A stretch of DNA of 64,000 nt from assembly GCA_029688905.1 (NCBI GenBank), contig JARULB010000001.1, forward strand, positions 248,001 to 312,000, written 5' to 3'. Under the pieces are notes generated by a model. The model searched no databases and was not told the DNA's origin. It worked only from the letters and a program-made list of their open reading frames with translations. Of the stretch, positions 16,202 to 25,397 are shown piece by piece. A program made the position numbers and the translations under genes. The stretch is from Balneolales bacterium ANBcel1 (GTDB lineage Bacteria > Bacteroidota > Rhodothermia > Balneolales > Natronogracilivirgulaceae). Within the stretch, counting starts at the first letter, position 1. The number at the start of each line of letters is the position of its first letter.

Positions 16202-19200
16202 TTACTTCACCAGTGACATCTTTCTGGTGCGCACCACTCCGCCGGCTTCGAGCCGGTAGATATAGGTGCCGCTGCTCATGGATCCGGCGTCCCAGACGAC
16301 CTCATGAAGGCCTCTTGTGTAGATGCCGTCGGCCAGCAGGGCCACTTTGCGGCCCAGGATATCGTACACGGCCAGCCTCACCCGGCCCTCTTCCGGCAGT
16401 GAAAACCGGATGTTGGTGGACGGGTTGAACGGGTTGGGGTAGTTGGACCGCAAAATCACTTCCTCGGGAACCGCCTGACCGTAATCAAGCGAGGGTATTC
16501 TGCGGTCGATGCGGATTTCAAACCGGGTATCGGACGATGCCGCCATTTGGTGGAGCACCATGGGTCCGCCGAGCTGGTTGACACTGACAACGGGGGGACC
16601 GTCTTTGGCAGCGGACTTCCGGCTATCGGTTCCGGCATCGGCCGCCATTTTGAAAAACGGGCTGCTGCCGGATGCCAGGTCAAAGGTGTAGGAACTGTGC
16701 CTGCGCATATCCACCTGATCGCCGGTCCGTTTGTCCACCAGGATAATCGAAATATCCTCCGGAAAGTCGTGCAGGCTGTTCCACTCCAGCTCGGACTGCC
16801 CTTGCAGCGCCATGCCGTGGATCACACCGTAGGTTTCCAGGGGGATGGACATTTTGCGCTCGACCCGATCCGGCAGACTGTTAATCGAAAGTTGTGAGCG
16901 ATCGTCGCGAATGGTGAAGACCGACAGGTAGGAGTTGGAGAGCGAGGCGAGCCGGTAGGCGTCGTAGCGGTCGCCGGAAACATCACCGGCTTCGGAGAAC
17001 ATCAGGCGCGTTTCCGCTTCCAGGTCGTTGTTATGATGGCGGAGCTGCAAGACGATTTCATCGAAGGAGTCCACGGCACCGCTTCCGGCGGCATGGCCTG
17101 CCATCTTGCCCCGGAAACCGGGTCCGCCGAGCGTGCGCGCGTCCGGCGAAACCGTAAGGGAGGCGCCCGGTTCTTCGGCCTTCACCCAGAATGCCTGGAA
17201 GGGGGCGATTTCGCTTCCGCCCAGCGAACCGGTTGCGCCGTTCCACTCCAGATAGGCGCCGTCGCCGCCGTTCGCGTTCGGATCCCACACATAGATGGTT
17301 TCATGGATATCGGTTTTATTCCAGTTGGCCTCATCGTCCCAGTCCAGCGACGCCCCGTACGGGTTACCGACCAGATTCCAGCCCTCATCTTCGGTGTAGA
17401 TTTGGCGTGCGGTGTAAGTGACACCAAAGTCAAACGGGTCGGCGGTATTCTCGGTACCGCTCACTGATATGGTGAACGGGAGCTGGTCCCCTCTGGCGGG
17501 TACGCTGCCGGGACCATCGGCGCCGTCGAATGCGTAGGCGAAATAGCCGCTGCCGGGGCTGACAGAGCCGGAAAGCGAGCTGATAGAGCGCCAGGCCATG
17601 TTGGTGGTCACGGTATCGCCGGGGGTATTTTCAGCGAAATGGAGGATATTGGGCTGCTGGTCGGGCAGGTCGGCGCCGGAAAAACCCTGGGTGGTGAAGC
17701 CTCCTCCGGGTCCGCTGAGAAAGTCACCGAATGTGGTTCCGACCGGCGAGGAGATCAATCGCCACCCTTTGTTGCCGGTGATATTACGCAGATAACGCAC
17801 CGTGCCGGAGCCTGTGCGGGTATCGGCGATCAGGCTGTTGCCCGAAAGGATGGTAAACTGTCCGCTGGAGAGGTTCAGGGTGCCGGCGACAAACAGGTCG
17901 GAGGTTGCGTCGACCCCGCCACTATTGTTGATACTCAGGTTGTTGACCTGTTGCGGCAGGCCGGTGCCGGTCACCTGCGCCGATGTGCCGCCGTAGATAT
18001 AGTTGGCAGCGGTGCTGAACGAGCGGGAAGCGGTGCGGATGTTGCCGGTATTGCCCGAGGCGGCGATGCCGTCGGGGGAGCCGATCTGCAGGGTTCCGCC
18101 GGAAGCAAGCTCAATGGCGCCGTCGCCGGTCACGGCCTTGTTGAGTGTGGTAAGGGTTCCGGAGGAGCCAACGGTGAGCGTGCCGGTGCTGTTGACGGTC
18201 AGCGAAGCGAGCGGATCGAGCGAAACGCTGCTGTTTATGGTGATGGTGTGGCTGTTGCCGATGACGACCTGATCGCCCGCCTGGCCGGGTGCGCGGGAAG
18301 CAGCCGGGCCGGTATGCGACTGGATGGACCAGCTCGAGGTCTGGTTCCAGGCGCCGGTGGTGATGCTGTAAAAAACGGGCGGGGAGTCGTCGATGAACCG
18401 CTTGCGGTGGTCGTCGTTGACCGGTTCCCCGTTCACATTGGCAACATTATTCACAAACAGATAATATTGCACATCGCTTTCGATGCCCGTTGCCGGGGCT
18501 TCAAAGGCCAGCTCCAGCGTAACCACATTATTGTTGGCACCGGATAAAACGGCTGAAGTGGCATCCGCCACTTTGCCTGTCTTGTCTACATTCAAAAACA
18601 CTTCGTAGTTAGCTGCTGTCTCCGCGCTCGATTGCTCCAGCGGGTTATTATTGTCGAAGTTCACCCGGATGGTGGTGGGGCCGAGAATATCTATGCTTAC
18701 GATATACGGGCGCTCGGTAATAATTTCGGGATCACCCGTTACCGTACCGACCACATTGAGCGTAGTGTTATTTACGTTTTGGTAGTCGGCGTCATCATCA
18801 ACTGTCATGTTATTGTTGACAAAAACATTAGCCTCAGATACAACATTAGCCCCTTCCTCAATCTCCAGATCGTAAAAGTTTATTGTATTACCATCGATAT
18901 TGCTACCAACTGTAATTATTGAGTTACTGGTAATGGTAACCGTACTTGTCTCCGGATTAAAGTCGGCATTCCCATCCAAACTGATATTTCCATCGAAAAC
19001 AATATTTCCGCTGCCCGCGTTAAAAGCGCCACTATTATTGAAAGCAGAATTACCGTAAATATTGAGCGAGCCATTATTCAGGTTGAAAGTAGCATCGTTT
19101 CCAATCACTAAGTCAGCATTGATGACCGGAGGCCCAGGATGACCGATATTTACCGTACCCGTTTGTACTGTAACAAGACTGCTGGAAACCAGAGAGAAAT

Positions 19201-19801
19201 CATCAAGAAATGTTATTGACCCGTCATCGACAAAAATTGCTCCTGAAATCGACGTGGGGTTATTGACAGTCACATGTCCGTCGCCAACATCAAAGGCAAT
19301 TTGCCCGGGGGTTTCGGTAGCAGCAACCGCAAGATTATCCATCTCAACTTCCACACCGGGAGCCACATTAACACGTACTTCGCGACCAAAGTTATTGATT
19401 GTCAATCCACTGAAACTGGTATTGGAAGTAATTAGCGGATCGGGGTTGGCTGGAGGGAACCATTGAATGTTAGCTGAAGTATTTGCATCCGGCACCCCAT
19501 TGCTCCAGTTAGCGGGATCAGACCACTCATTGCTCACCGAGCCGTTCCATGTCGTCGTCTGTGCCAGGGCGGCCGGGCCCAGCGCCGGAAGAGAAATCAG
19601 AACCAGAAGCAGCATCGCCAGCAGGCCCGGAATCACTTTGCCTGACCCGGCGTTTATTCTACTGACTTCTATGTGGCTGATTTTGTGCAATGGCTTGTTT
19701 CTGATGGTGCCTGACGGAAATTTTTGCTGAAAAAAAGCTTCCAATTTAATAACTGCCCGAAGCTTTCCGGCGACCCCGATTCGCTTGTCGGCCGCCTTCA
19801 T
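16202..19801 (-). CDS. Large type IX-secreted surface protein with array-type beta region
   Basis: About 1199 residues from the ATG at 19801 (a TTG immediately upstream is possible). The hydrophobic signal core (LLAMLLLVLISLPALGPAAL) begins only near residue 60, so a downstream start is possible. The mature protein begins TTTWNGSVSNEWSDPANWSN, a motif common at the start of secreted autotransporter-like beta-helix or array proteins, followed by many short Asn/Ser/Thr-rich strands. A NKGWRLISSPVG segment with TQGFSGADL resembles GQKGWRSVTSPL and TQGFSGSDF in the 2170-residue protein, so the two share a homologous C-terminal half. It ends with NYPNPFNPSTNIRFSLP and a tail finishing TYIYRLEAGG...RKMSLVK, a type IX sorting signal. 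No enzymatic motif is apparent; it is probably an adhesin or matrix protein. Confidence 0.75.
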   Translation of the reverse strand: MKAADKRIGVAGKLRAVIKLEAFFQQKFPSGTIRNKPLHKISHIEVSRINAGSGKVIPGLLAMLLLVLISLPALGPAALAQTTTWNGSVSNEWSDPANWSNGVPDANTSANIQWFPPANPDPLITSNTSFSGLTINNFGREVRVNVAPGVEVEMDNLAVAATETPGQIAFDVGDGHVTVNNPTSISGAIFVDDGSITFLDDFSLVSSSLVTVQTGTVNIGHPGPPVINADLVIGNDATFNLNNGSLNIYGNSAFNNSGAFNAGSGNIVFDGNISLDGNADFNPETSTVTITSNSIITVGSNIDGNTINFYDLEIEEGANVVSEANVFVNNNMTVDDDADYQNVNNTTLNVVGTVTGDPEIITERPYIVSIDILGPTTIRVNFDNNNPLEQSSAETAANYEVFLNVDKTGKVADATSAVLSGANNNVVTLELAFEAPATGIESDVQYYLFVNNVANVNGEPVNDDHRKRFIDDSPPVFYSITTGAWNQTSSWSIQSHTGPAASRAPGQAGDQVVIGNSHTITINSSVSLDPLASLTVNSTGTLTVGSSGTLTTLNKAVTGDGAIELASGGTLQIGSPDGIAASGNTGNIRTASRSFSTAANYIYGGTSAQVTGTGLPQQVNNLSINNSGGVDATSDLFVAGTLNLSSGQFTILSGNSLIADTRTGSGTVRYLRNITGNKGWRLISSPVGTTFGDFLSGPGGGFTTQGFSGADLPDQQPNILHFAENTPGDTVTTNMAWRSISSLSGSVSPGSGYFAYAFDGADGPGSVPARGDQLPFTISVSGTENTADPFDFGVTYTARQIYTEDEGWNLVGNPYGASLDWDDEANWNKTDIHETIYVWDPNANGGDGAYLEWNGATGSLGGSEIAPFQAFWVKAEEPGASLTVSPDARTLGGPGFRGKMAGHAAGSGAVDSFDEIVLQLRHHNNDLEAETRLMFSEAGDVSGDRYDAYRLASLSNSYLSVFTIRDDRSQLSINSLPDRVERKMSIPLETYGVIHGMALQGQSELEWNSLHDFPEDISIILVDKRTGDQVDMRRHSSYTFDLASGSSPFFKMAADAGTDSRKSAAKDGPPVVSVNQLGGPMVLHQMAASSDTRFEIRIDRRIPSLDYGQAVPEEVILRSNYPNPFNPSTNIRFSLPEEGRVRLAVYDILGRKVALLADGIYTRGLHEVVWDAGSMSSGTYIYRLEAGGVVRTRKMSLVK

Positions 19802-19813
19802 CAATAATCAACA

Positions 19814-19860
19814 CAAAAATAGCTAAAAAACGTCTCATTACGCAGTTAGAATGGGTTAAT
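19814..19860 (-). promoter_or_regulatory. Second copy of the shared promoter element
   Basis: On the minus strand, ATTAACCCATTCTAACTGC (19842-19860) is followed after 23 bases by TATTTTTG (19814-19821), a good match to the Bacteroidota -7 element TAnnTTTG. The annotated ATG at 19801 would then have a very short leader, which also supports a start further downstream. Confidence 0.55.
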
Positions 19861-20075
19861 CAATATCGGGTTATATGAGGCTTTTTGCATTAAAACAACC
19901 TCATTTTGGCCTTGTTTATTAGCCGGTTTTAATGTTACGGCCTTCCATGGAGCCGGGCGGACCCAAAAGCCGAATCCGCCCCCCGGACGCGGGAGTCAGG
20001 CAGTATTTATATTAAAATAATCTAATAATCATAATACACAAGCTGCCGCCGGCTTAATTTCAAGCATAACCTGTT

Positions 20076-20100
20076 TTCCGGCAAAACCTTTCTGCCGGAA
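20076..20100 (-). terminator. Hairpin after the GLUG-repeat protein gene
   Basis: An 8-base perfect stem (TTCCGGCA / TGCCGGAA) with a 9-base loop lies 94 bases beyond the stop at 20194. It is followed by AAAACAGG rather than a U tract, so intrinsic termination is uncertain. Confidence 0.3.
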
Positions 20101-20193
20101 CCATCTCTCCACCGGCAGGTGCTGACGAACTCCCGGCCAAGCCATTCTGCCGAAGAGATCATGCTGCCTGCAAGGCCCTATAGCTACACTGCC

Positions 20194-22605
20194 TTACTTC
20201 ATCAGCAACATTGTACGGCACTCACTATAGACATCGGCGGTGACCGATACGGCCTGAATCCGGACAATGTACAATCCGCTGGCAAGTCCACCGGCATCAA
20301 ATTGGACGATATGCGCGCCAGCCGGCCGATACCCGCTTGCCAGGGTGGCCACAAGCCTGCCGGTGACATCGAACACCTGCAGTTGCACATCAGCAGTCTC
20401 GGGAAGCGTGAACGGGATCTGGGTGACCGGATTGAAGGGATTCGGATAGTTTTGTGACAGGGCGAATTCCACCGGATGTTCCGGATTCCCGATGTCGTCT
20501 GCAAGATCATCCTCCCCGGCACTGGTACTTATAAGCTGCATGGTATTCCTGAGATAGGGGTAGCCGTTATTTACCGCAAAGTCAGGATCAGCGCTCCAGA
20601 CCTCATCAAAATCCCAGGCCCCATAGACCTCCCCTTGATGCGGATACGTCATTTCCAGAGTGGTGAGGCCGACAGTGCCGTCTCCTCCTTCGCTTTCAGT
20701 TATTCCGGACGTTTCGATGTCCCAGTAGCTGTCGTGTGCTGCGGCAGCCGTAGTTCCGGTGGAACCTATAAGTCCGCCAACCCGGCTATCATTAGCGCTG
20801 ACCCGCCCGGTGCTGTAGCTGCGATAGACCTGTCCGGAGAGCCCTCCAACGAGGCCGCCGACCCGGTCATGAGAATGCACTTCTGCATGACTATAGCTGT
20901 CCGTAAGCATGAGTCCCCAGGAGTTGCCTATGAGTCCGCCGGCACTTCTAGCGGTTTGGAGGCTTGCTCCCTGAATGATTCCATCCGACCAGCAATGCCG
21001 AACTTCCGAGTTTCTGGCACTTCCGAAGACCCCTCCGATATTGGATGATCCAAAAAGGTGAACTTCGGCATCAAGACGATGAGCAAAGCTTTCATCCAGA
21101 TAGCCGATCACTCCTCCTACATCATCTTCGTTGGAAACGATTTGGCCGCTGACCGAAATGGCTTCAACAGTTCCGTTGTCCAGGCGTCCGGCCAGGCCGC
21201 CACTGTAACGGTTGCCGAAAAGGTGGACCGATTCCATGCTGACCTGCTCAATGTGTGCGCCATCGGCAAAGCCAAAAAGTCCCTGATATTCTACTGCGGG
21301 ATTGTTGATGGCAAGGCCGGTGATGGTGTGTCCGTTTCCGTTGAAAGATCCCGAAAAAGCGGCCTCGTCATCCGGCGAACCCACCGGGGTCCATCCTGCC
21401 CCATAGTTCCATGCGGATGAGGGGCTCAGGTCGATATCATCCGCAAGAACAAAATGGGCATCCAATCCTTCATTCATGGCTTTGAGTCCGGCGGCATTGG
21501 TAATCACATAGGGATCTTCCTCGGTGCCTGTCCCCGGAAGCGAAGAAAGCGGAGCTGCTTCCGGCCGGCTTCCGATTTCCAGCGGTTGAAAGGAGGGGTA
21601 GCCGTTGTCAGGGTCCATCTGCCAGACGGAGTAAAAATTGTACTCGGCATAGGTTTCCTGCTGTTGCATCTGGGCGGTGCTCAGGCCTTTGAGCAAATCG
21701 CCTCCGTCACTTTCAGGCTGGCCGGACCGATCTGTGTCCCAGAAGCTGCGATAGGCAAACGAAGCGGTTGTACCGCTAGCGCCGATCAATCCTCCGACAA
21801 GGTCTTCCTCGCCGCTCACCGGACCGGTACTGAAACAGCGGTGGACTCTGCCCGCCAAAGCACCCACCAGTCCGCCTACACGGTTTTCCGCCGTTGCAGA
21901 TGCATGGCTGTAGCTGTCGGACATCAAAAATCCCCAGGAGCCGCCAACCAGTCCGCCCACCTGTTGCCTTCCCTCCATGTGTCCATTCGACATGGCGTGC
22001 CGCACTTCGGAGTATCTTGCCCTTCCTATGATGCCGCCTACCGCGTCATTTCCTAGCGCATTGACTGATGAGGAGACATAATGGACGATGCTTCGATCGA
22101 TAGCTCCGATGATACCACCGGCATAATTATCAAATGAGCGTATTTCACCAGAAACGGAGATGTTCTCCACGTAACTGTCTTCCGCGAAGCCGGCTAGTGC
22201 ACCCACAAAGCGGCTTCCCTGAACATCGCTGTCTACAAGTGTGACATTGTGGATTACGGCCCCATCCAGATAGCCGAACAAGCCCTGATAATTTGTATTA
22301 GGGTCGTAGACGGTCATCTCTTCGATGAGGTATCCGCCACCGTCAAATGAGCCGGTAAAAGGTTCATCCGAATCACCGACAGGAATCCAGGTTTGATCCA
22401 GGGGGCCGATCGCCAGGCTAATATCATCAATTTGGATAAAATGTCCGTCGCGATACGATCGCATTTCGGCCAGTTCGGCGGCACTGGAAATCTGCCAGGG
22501 TTGCTCCATGGAGCCGTCGCCCCCGGAAAACTGTGCCGGTGCGGTTGGAGCGGCAAAAACAATACAAACAGATACAAGAAGTGGAAAGCAAGAATACTTT
22601 TTCAT
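20194..22605 (-). CDS. Type IX-secreted GLUG-repeat surface protein
   Basis: 803 residues with a signal peptide (residues 5-25). Two long halves (about residues 28-330 and 355-670) repeat the same order of motifs: LAEMRSYRDGHFIQIDDISL against LKAMNEGLDAHFVLADDIDL, YQGLFGYLDGA against YQGLFGFADGA, then VGGLVGG/VGGLIG units ending YRSFWDTDRSGQPESDGGD against HDSYWDIETSGITESEGGD. The VGG(L/I)(V/I)G units are GLUG motifs found in secreted adhesins and proteases. A type IX tail follows (NYPNPFNPVTQIPFTLP, ending MLLMK). It is the first gene of the surface locus in transcription order and is divergent from the photolyase gene. The internal duplication is plain; the ligand is unknown. Confidence 0.8.
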   Translation of the reverse strand: MKKYSCFPLLVSVCIVFAAPTAPAQFSGGDGSMEQPWQISSAAELAEMRSYRDGHFIQIDDISLAIGPLDQTWIPVGDSDEPFTGSFDGGGYLIEEMTVYDPNTNYQGLFGYLDGAVIHNVTLVDSDVQGSRFVGALAGFAEDSYVENISVSGEIRSFDNYAGGIIGAIDRSIVHYVSSSVNALGNDAVGGIIGRARYSEVRHAMSNGHMEGRQQVGGLVGGSWGFLMSDSYSHASATAENRVGGLVGALAGRVHRCFSTGPVSGEEDLVGGLIGASGTTASFAYRSFWDTDRSGQPESDGGDLLKGLSTAQMQQQETYAEYNFYSVWQMDPDNGYPSFQPLEIGSRPEAAPLSSLPGTGTEEDPYVITNAAGLKAMNEGLDAHFVLADDIDLSPSSAWNYGAGWTPVGSPDDEAAFSGSFNGNGHTITGLAINNPAVEYQGLFGFADGAHIEQVSMESVHLFGNRYSGGLAGRLDNGTVEAISVSGQIVSNEDDVGGVIGYLDESFAHRLDAEVHLFGSSNIGGVFGSARNSEVRHCWSDGIIQGASLQTARSAGGLIGNSWGLMLTDSYSHAEVHSHDRVGGLVGGLSGQVYRSYSTGRVSANDSRVGGLIGSTGTTAAAAHDSYWDIETSGITESEGGDGTVGLTTLEMTYPHQGEVYGAWDFDEVWSADPDFAVNNGYPYLRNTMQLISTSAGEDDLADDIGNPEHPVEFALSQNYPNPFNPVTQIPFTLPETADVQLQVFDVTGRLVATLASGYRPAGAHIVQFDAGGLASGLYIVRIQAVSVTADVYSECRTMLLMK

Positions 22606-22787
22606 AGTTCGACCCGATTACGTCCCCGATTGTGATGGTTAAATACTTTACTTTTAAAAAAGGGAAAAAATACGCAAAATGCTCCCTTTACGAGTAAAAA
22701 ATCACTGAAGAGCTGTTCTTATAGCACAAAGTGAATCCATAAAAAATCCGGCAACTCAAGGCTGTTTCCGGGCAGACAGGTAATAGC

Positions 22788-24311
22788 ATGGCCGTAAGTC
22801 TCCATTTTTTCCGTAATGATCTTCGCCTCAACGACAATCCGGCATTGTCCCATGCGGCCCGAGGCGGTAGCCGTTTGATTCCCCTTTTTGTGTTCGATGA
22901 CAGGGCGACAGCCAAAAGCAGCTTTGGCTTTTCGAGAACCGGCCCGCACCGCCAGCGATTTATTCTCGAATCGGTAACCCGCTTACACAACAATCTGAAA
23001 GCGAGAGGATCGGGACTGATTACCGCAAGTGGCAGGCCTCATGAAATCATCGCTTCTTTATGCGATGCCATGGATATTACACTGGTCGCATTTCAGGAGG
23101 AAATCGCGCCTGAGGAGAAAGAGACGGAGCAAGCCATAAGGGAGGTTCTGTCGACCCGAGGAATTCCCCTGCGGACCTTCCGCTCATTCACCCTGATTCA
23201 TCCGGATGATCTGCCCATGCCGGTCACCGGGACCCCGGACGTATTTACGCACTTTCGCAAGAAGGTTGAAAAGCACTCTGAAATCAGGTCACCGCTGCCT
23301 GTACCGGAACTTCCGCCGCTTCCATCCGGTATGGAACCTCCTGAAAACGGATTTCGACTGATCGGACCTGCACCTGCAGATCATGGACAGTCTGCTTCCG
23401 GCACATCACCTGCCGAACGGGGTTTGGCCACTATTGGCGCCGGTATTCCACCGTTGGATACTCTTTTTCCTCATGAAAATGCCGAGTCGGACCCGCGGGC
23501 TGCCATAGTTTTTCGCGGCGGAGAGGACCAGGCACTGGCGCGACTGGATCATTATTTCTGGAAAACCGACGAGCTGCAAAAATACAAATTCAAGCGCAAC
23601 GGACTGCTCGGTCCCGATTACAGCTCCAAGTTTTCTGCCTGGCTGGCCAATGGCTGCCTGTCTCCGCGAACCATTTACGACCAGGTCAAACAATATGAAT
23701 CCAGCCGAAAAAAAAACGTATCCACCTACTGGCTTATATTCGAGCTGATCTGGCGTGATTATTTTCATTTCATCATGGAGAAGTACTGCGCACGGCTTTT
23801 TCATCGTGATGGATTGTCGCCGGAGCCCGTCAGCTGGCAAACCGATTGGGAACGGTTTCAAAAATGGCGGGACGGAGAAACGGGCATTCCGTTTATTGAT
23901 GCCAATATGAAGGAGCTCTCAGCTACGGGCTACATGTCCAACCGGGGGCGACAAAATGTGGCTTCCTTTCTGAGCAAATATCTGGAGCTTGACTGGCGGA
24001 TGGGCGCGGAATGGTTTGAATCGATGCTTATAGACTATGATGTTCACTCCAACTGGGGCAACTGGGCTTACGTGAGCGGAGTGGGCAACGACCCGCGTGA
24101 CCGCTTTTTTAACATCCTCAATCAGGCCCGGAAGTATGACCCAAAAGGCGCCTATGTCCGTCACTGGCTGCCCGAACTGGCCGGCCTGCCGGATGAGCAC
24201 ATTCACCAGCCGTGGAAATCAGCACATGCCCCGGCAGAATATCCCGGACAGCTTGTTGATTTCGAGAGGTGCCTGGAGAAGCTTTCCGGAAACGGCAACG
24301 GATCCGGTTGA
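22788..24311 (+). CDS. Cryptochrome-DASH / DNA photolyase family flavoprotein
   Basis: 507 residues. The N-terminal alpha/beta domain starts VSLHFFRNDLRLNDNPAL, the usual opening of photolyases, and continues to about residue 130. A low-complexity linker follows (about 165-215). The C-terminal FAD-binding helical domain carries YSSKFSAWLANGCLSPRTIY, ELIWRDYFHFIMEKYC and SNWGNWAYVSGVGNDPR, the last typical of the DASH subgroup. DASH proteins bind FAD and a folate antenna and repair cyclobutane pyrimidine dimers mainly in single-stranded DNA. The gene is monocistronic and divergent from the surface locus. Confidence 0.9.
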   Translation: MAVSLHFFRNDLRLNDNPALSHAARGGSRLIPLFVFDDRATAKSSFGFSRTGPHRQRFILESVTRLHNNLKARGSGLITASGRPHEIIASLCDAMDITLVAFQEEIAPEEKETEQAIREVLSTRGIPLRTFRSFTLIHPDDLPMPVTGTPDVFTHFRKKVEKHSEIRSPLPVPELPPLPSGMEPPENGFRLIGPAPADHGQSASGTSPAERGLATIGAGIPPLDTLFPHENAESDPRAAIVFRGGEDQALARLDHYFWKTDELQKYKFKRNGLLGPDYSSKFSAWLANGCLSPRTIYDQVKQYESSRKKNVSTYWLIFELIWRDYFHFIMEKYCARLFHRDGLSPEPVSWQTDWERFQKWRDGETGIPFIDANMKELSATGYMSNRGRQNVASFLSKYLELDWRMGAEWFESMLIDYDVHSNWGNWAYVSGVGNDPRDRFFNILNQARKYDPKGAYVRHWLPELAGLPDEHIHQPWKSAHAPAEYPGQLVDFERCLEKLSGNGNGSG

Positions 24312-24531
24312 AGTCCGGTGTCCATACCATATGGCGGTATCCATTTCGAATGAAAAGTTCACGACTGCACTTTTGATTCATGTCAGCCGAGCATGAGTCC
24401 GGCGGTCCCTTACTTCATGCTTCCAGGTAAATGGCTGGCGGGAATGATCCGAGGTAACTGCCGGTTCAGTTTACTTTGGACGATGCATTGCGTCCGGCAC
24501 CGATCGCAGCGAAACCTTCAGCACATCCGAC

Positions 24532-25365
24532 ATGGAAAACCTGAAACAGGAAACCTATTACGCCGAAGTAGCTTCCTATTATGATGAGGATGCCCGTGAC
24601 TTTGAACAGCGGTATGAGGAAAATCCGGTTCTTCAGAAAATCCGAACCTCTTTCCGTAAGCAGACCGAGCGGTACCCGTTCAGCCATGCACTGGAGATTG
24701 GATGCGGTCCAGGGTTTGATGTCTGCCATTTTGCCGCCCGCTATCCCGATCGTATGGTTTATGCCATAGACGTGTCTCCGGAAATGGTTCGCCTTACCCG
24801 GGAAAATGCCAGTTCCATGGGACTGGAGAACGTGAGGGTTGAAACCGGTTCCGTGGAGGATGTCCACCTCCTGTTTCCCGGCCTGAGATTTGACCTGGTT
24901 TATGTCTATTTCGGCGGATTGAATACCGTTTTTGATCTTGAAGCCGCTGCCGGGGAGATCGCCTCGTTCTGCTCGGAAGACGCCAATTTGGTGCTGACAT
25001 TCGTTAACCGCTTCTACGTGACCGAGATTCCGCTGTGGCTGGCCCGGGGAAGGTTCCACAAAGCCTTCGAGCGGATCCTGGAAAAGTGGCGTGGCTATTC
25101 GGATGTACGAAAAATTCCTAGTCGGGTATTGTCACAAGGGGACATCAAAAGGGCTTTCGGATCCCATTTTACTATCACTTCGCGACGCGGATACAGCATT
25201 TTCTACCCTGCCTGGTACCGATCCCACCTTCTTCCCGGATTGGGCAGTATGGCCGAAAAACTCTGGAAGCTTGACCGGCTGATATCCCGGACACCGCTCT
25301 GGAACACCGGCGAATACAGCCTCTATGCAATGCAGCCTTCGGGCCCTTCACAAAAGCCCGGTTGA
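24532..25365 (+). CDS. Class I SAM-dependent methyltransferase
   Basis: 277 residues. Motif I is HALEIGCGPGFDVCHFA (residues about 44-60), followed by VYAIDVSPEMVRLTREN (motif II acidic residue D) and a VYVYFGGLNTVFD segment in the motif IV position. This is a methyltransferase_11/25-like Rossmann fold. The C-terminal part (KWRGYSDVRKIPSRVLSQGD) is like that of uncharacterised small-molecule methyltransferases. It lies 220 bases after the photolyase gene and converges with the epimerase gene. The substrate cannot be deduced. Confidence 0.8.
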   Translation: MENLKQETYYAEVASYYDEDARDFEQRYEENPVLQKIRTSFRKQTERYPFSHALEIGCGPGFDVCHFAARYPDRMVYAIDVSPEMVRLTRENASSMGLENVRVETGSVEDVHLLFPGLRFDLVYVYFGGLNTVFDLEAAAGEIASFCSEDANLVLTFVNRFYVTEIPLWLARGRFHKAFERILEKWRGYSDVRKIPSRVLSQGDIKRAFGSHFTITSRRGYSIFYPAWYRSHLLPGLGSMAEKLWKLDRLISRTPLWNTGEYSLYAMQPSGPSQKPG

Positions 25366-25397
25366 CCCACCTGTGCGGATGCGATATACCCGCTGCA

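Larger units (their letters stand above)
19802..20193. other. Intergenic region with promoter motif and two hairpins
   Basis: 392 bases without a credible gene. It contains the shared upstream motif (19842-19860), an imperfect hairpin with arms GGGCGGA/TCCGCCC (19955-19981), and a perfect 8-base hairpin TTCCGGCA/TGCCGGAA (20076-20100) about 94 bases past the stop of the upstream gene. Neither hairpin has a clear U tract on the minus strand. Confidence 0.5.
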
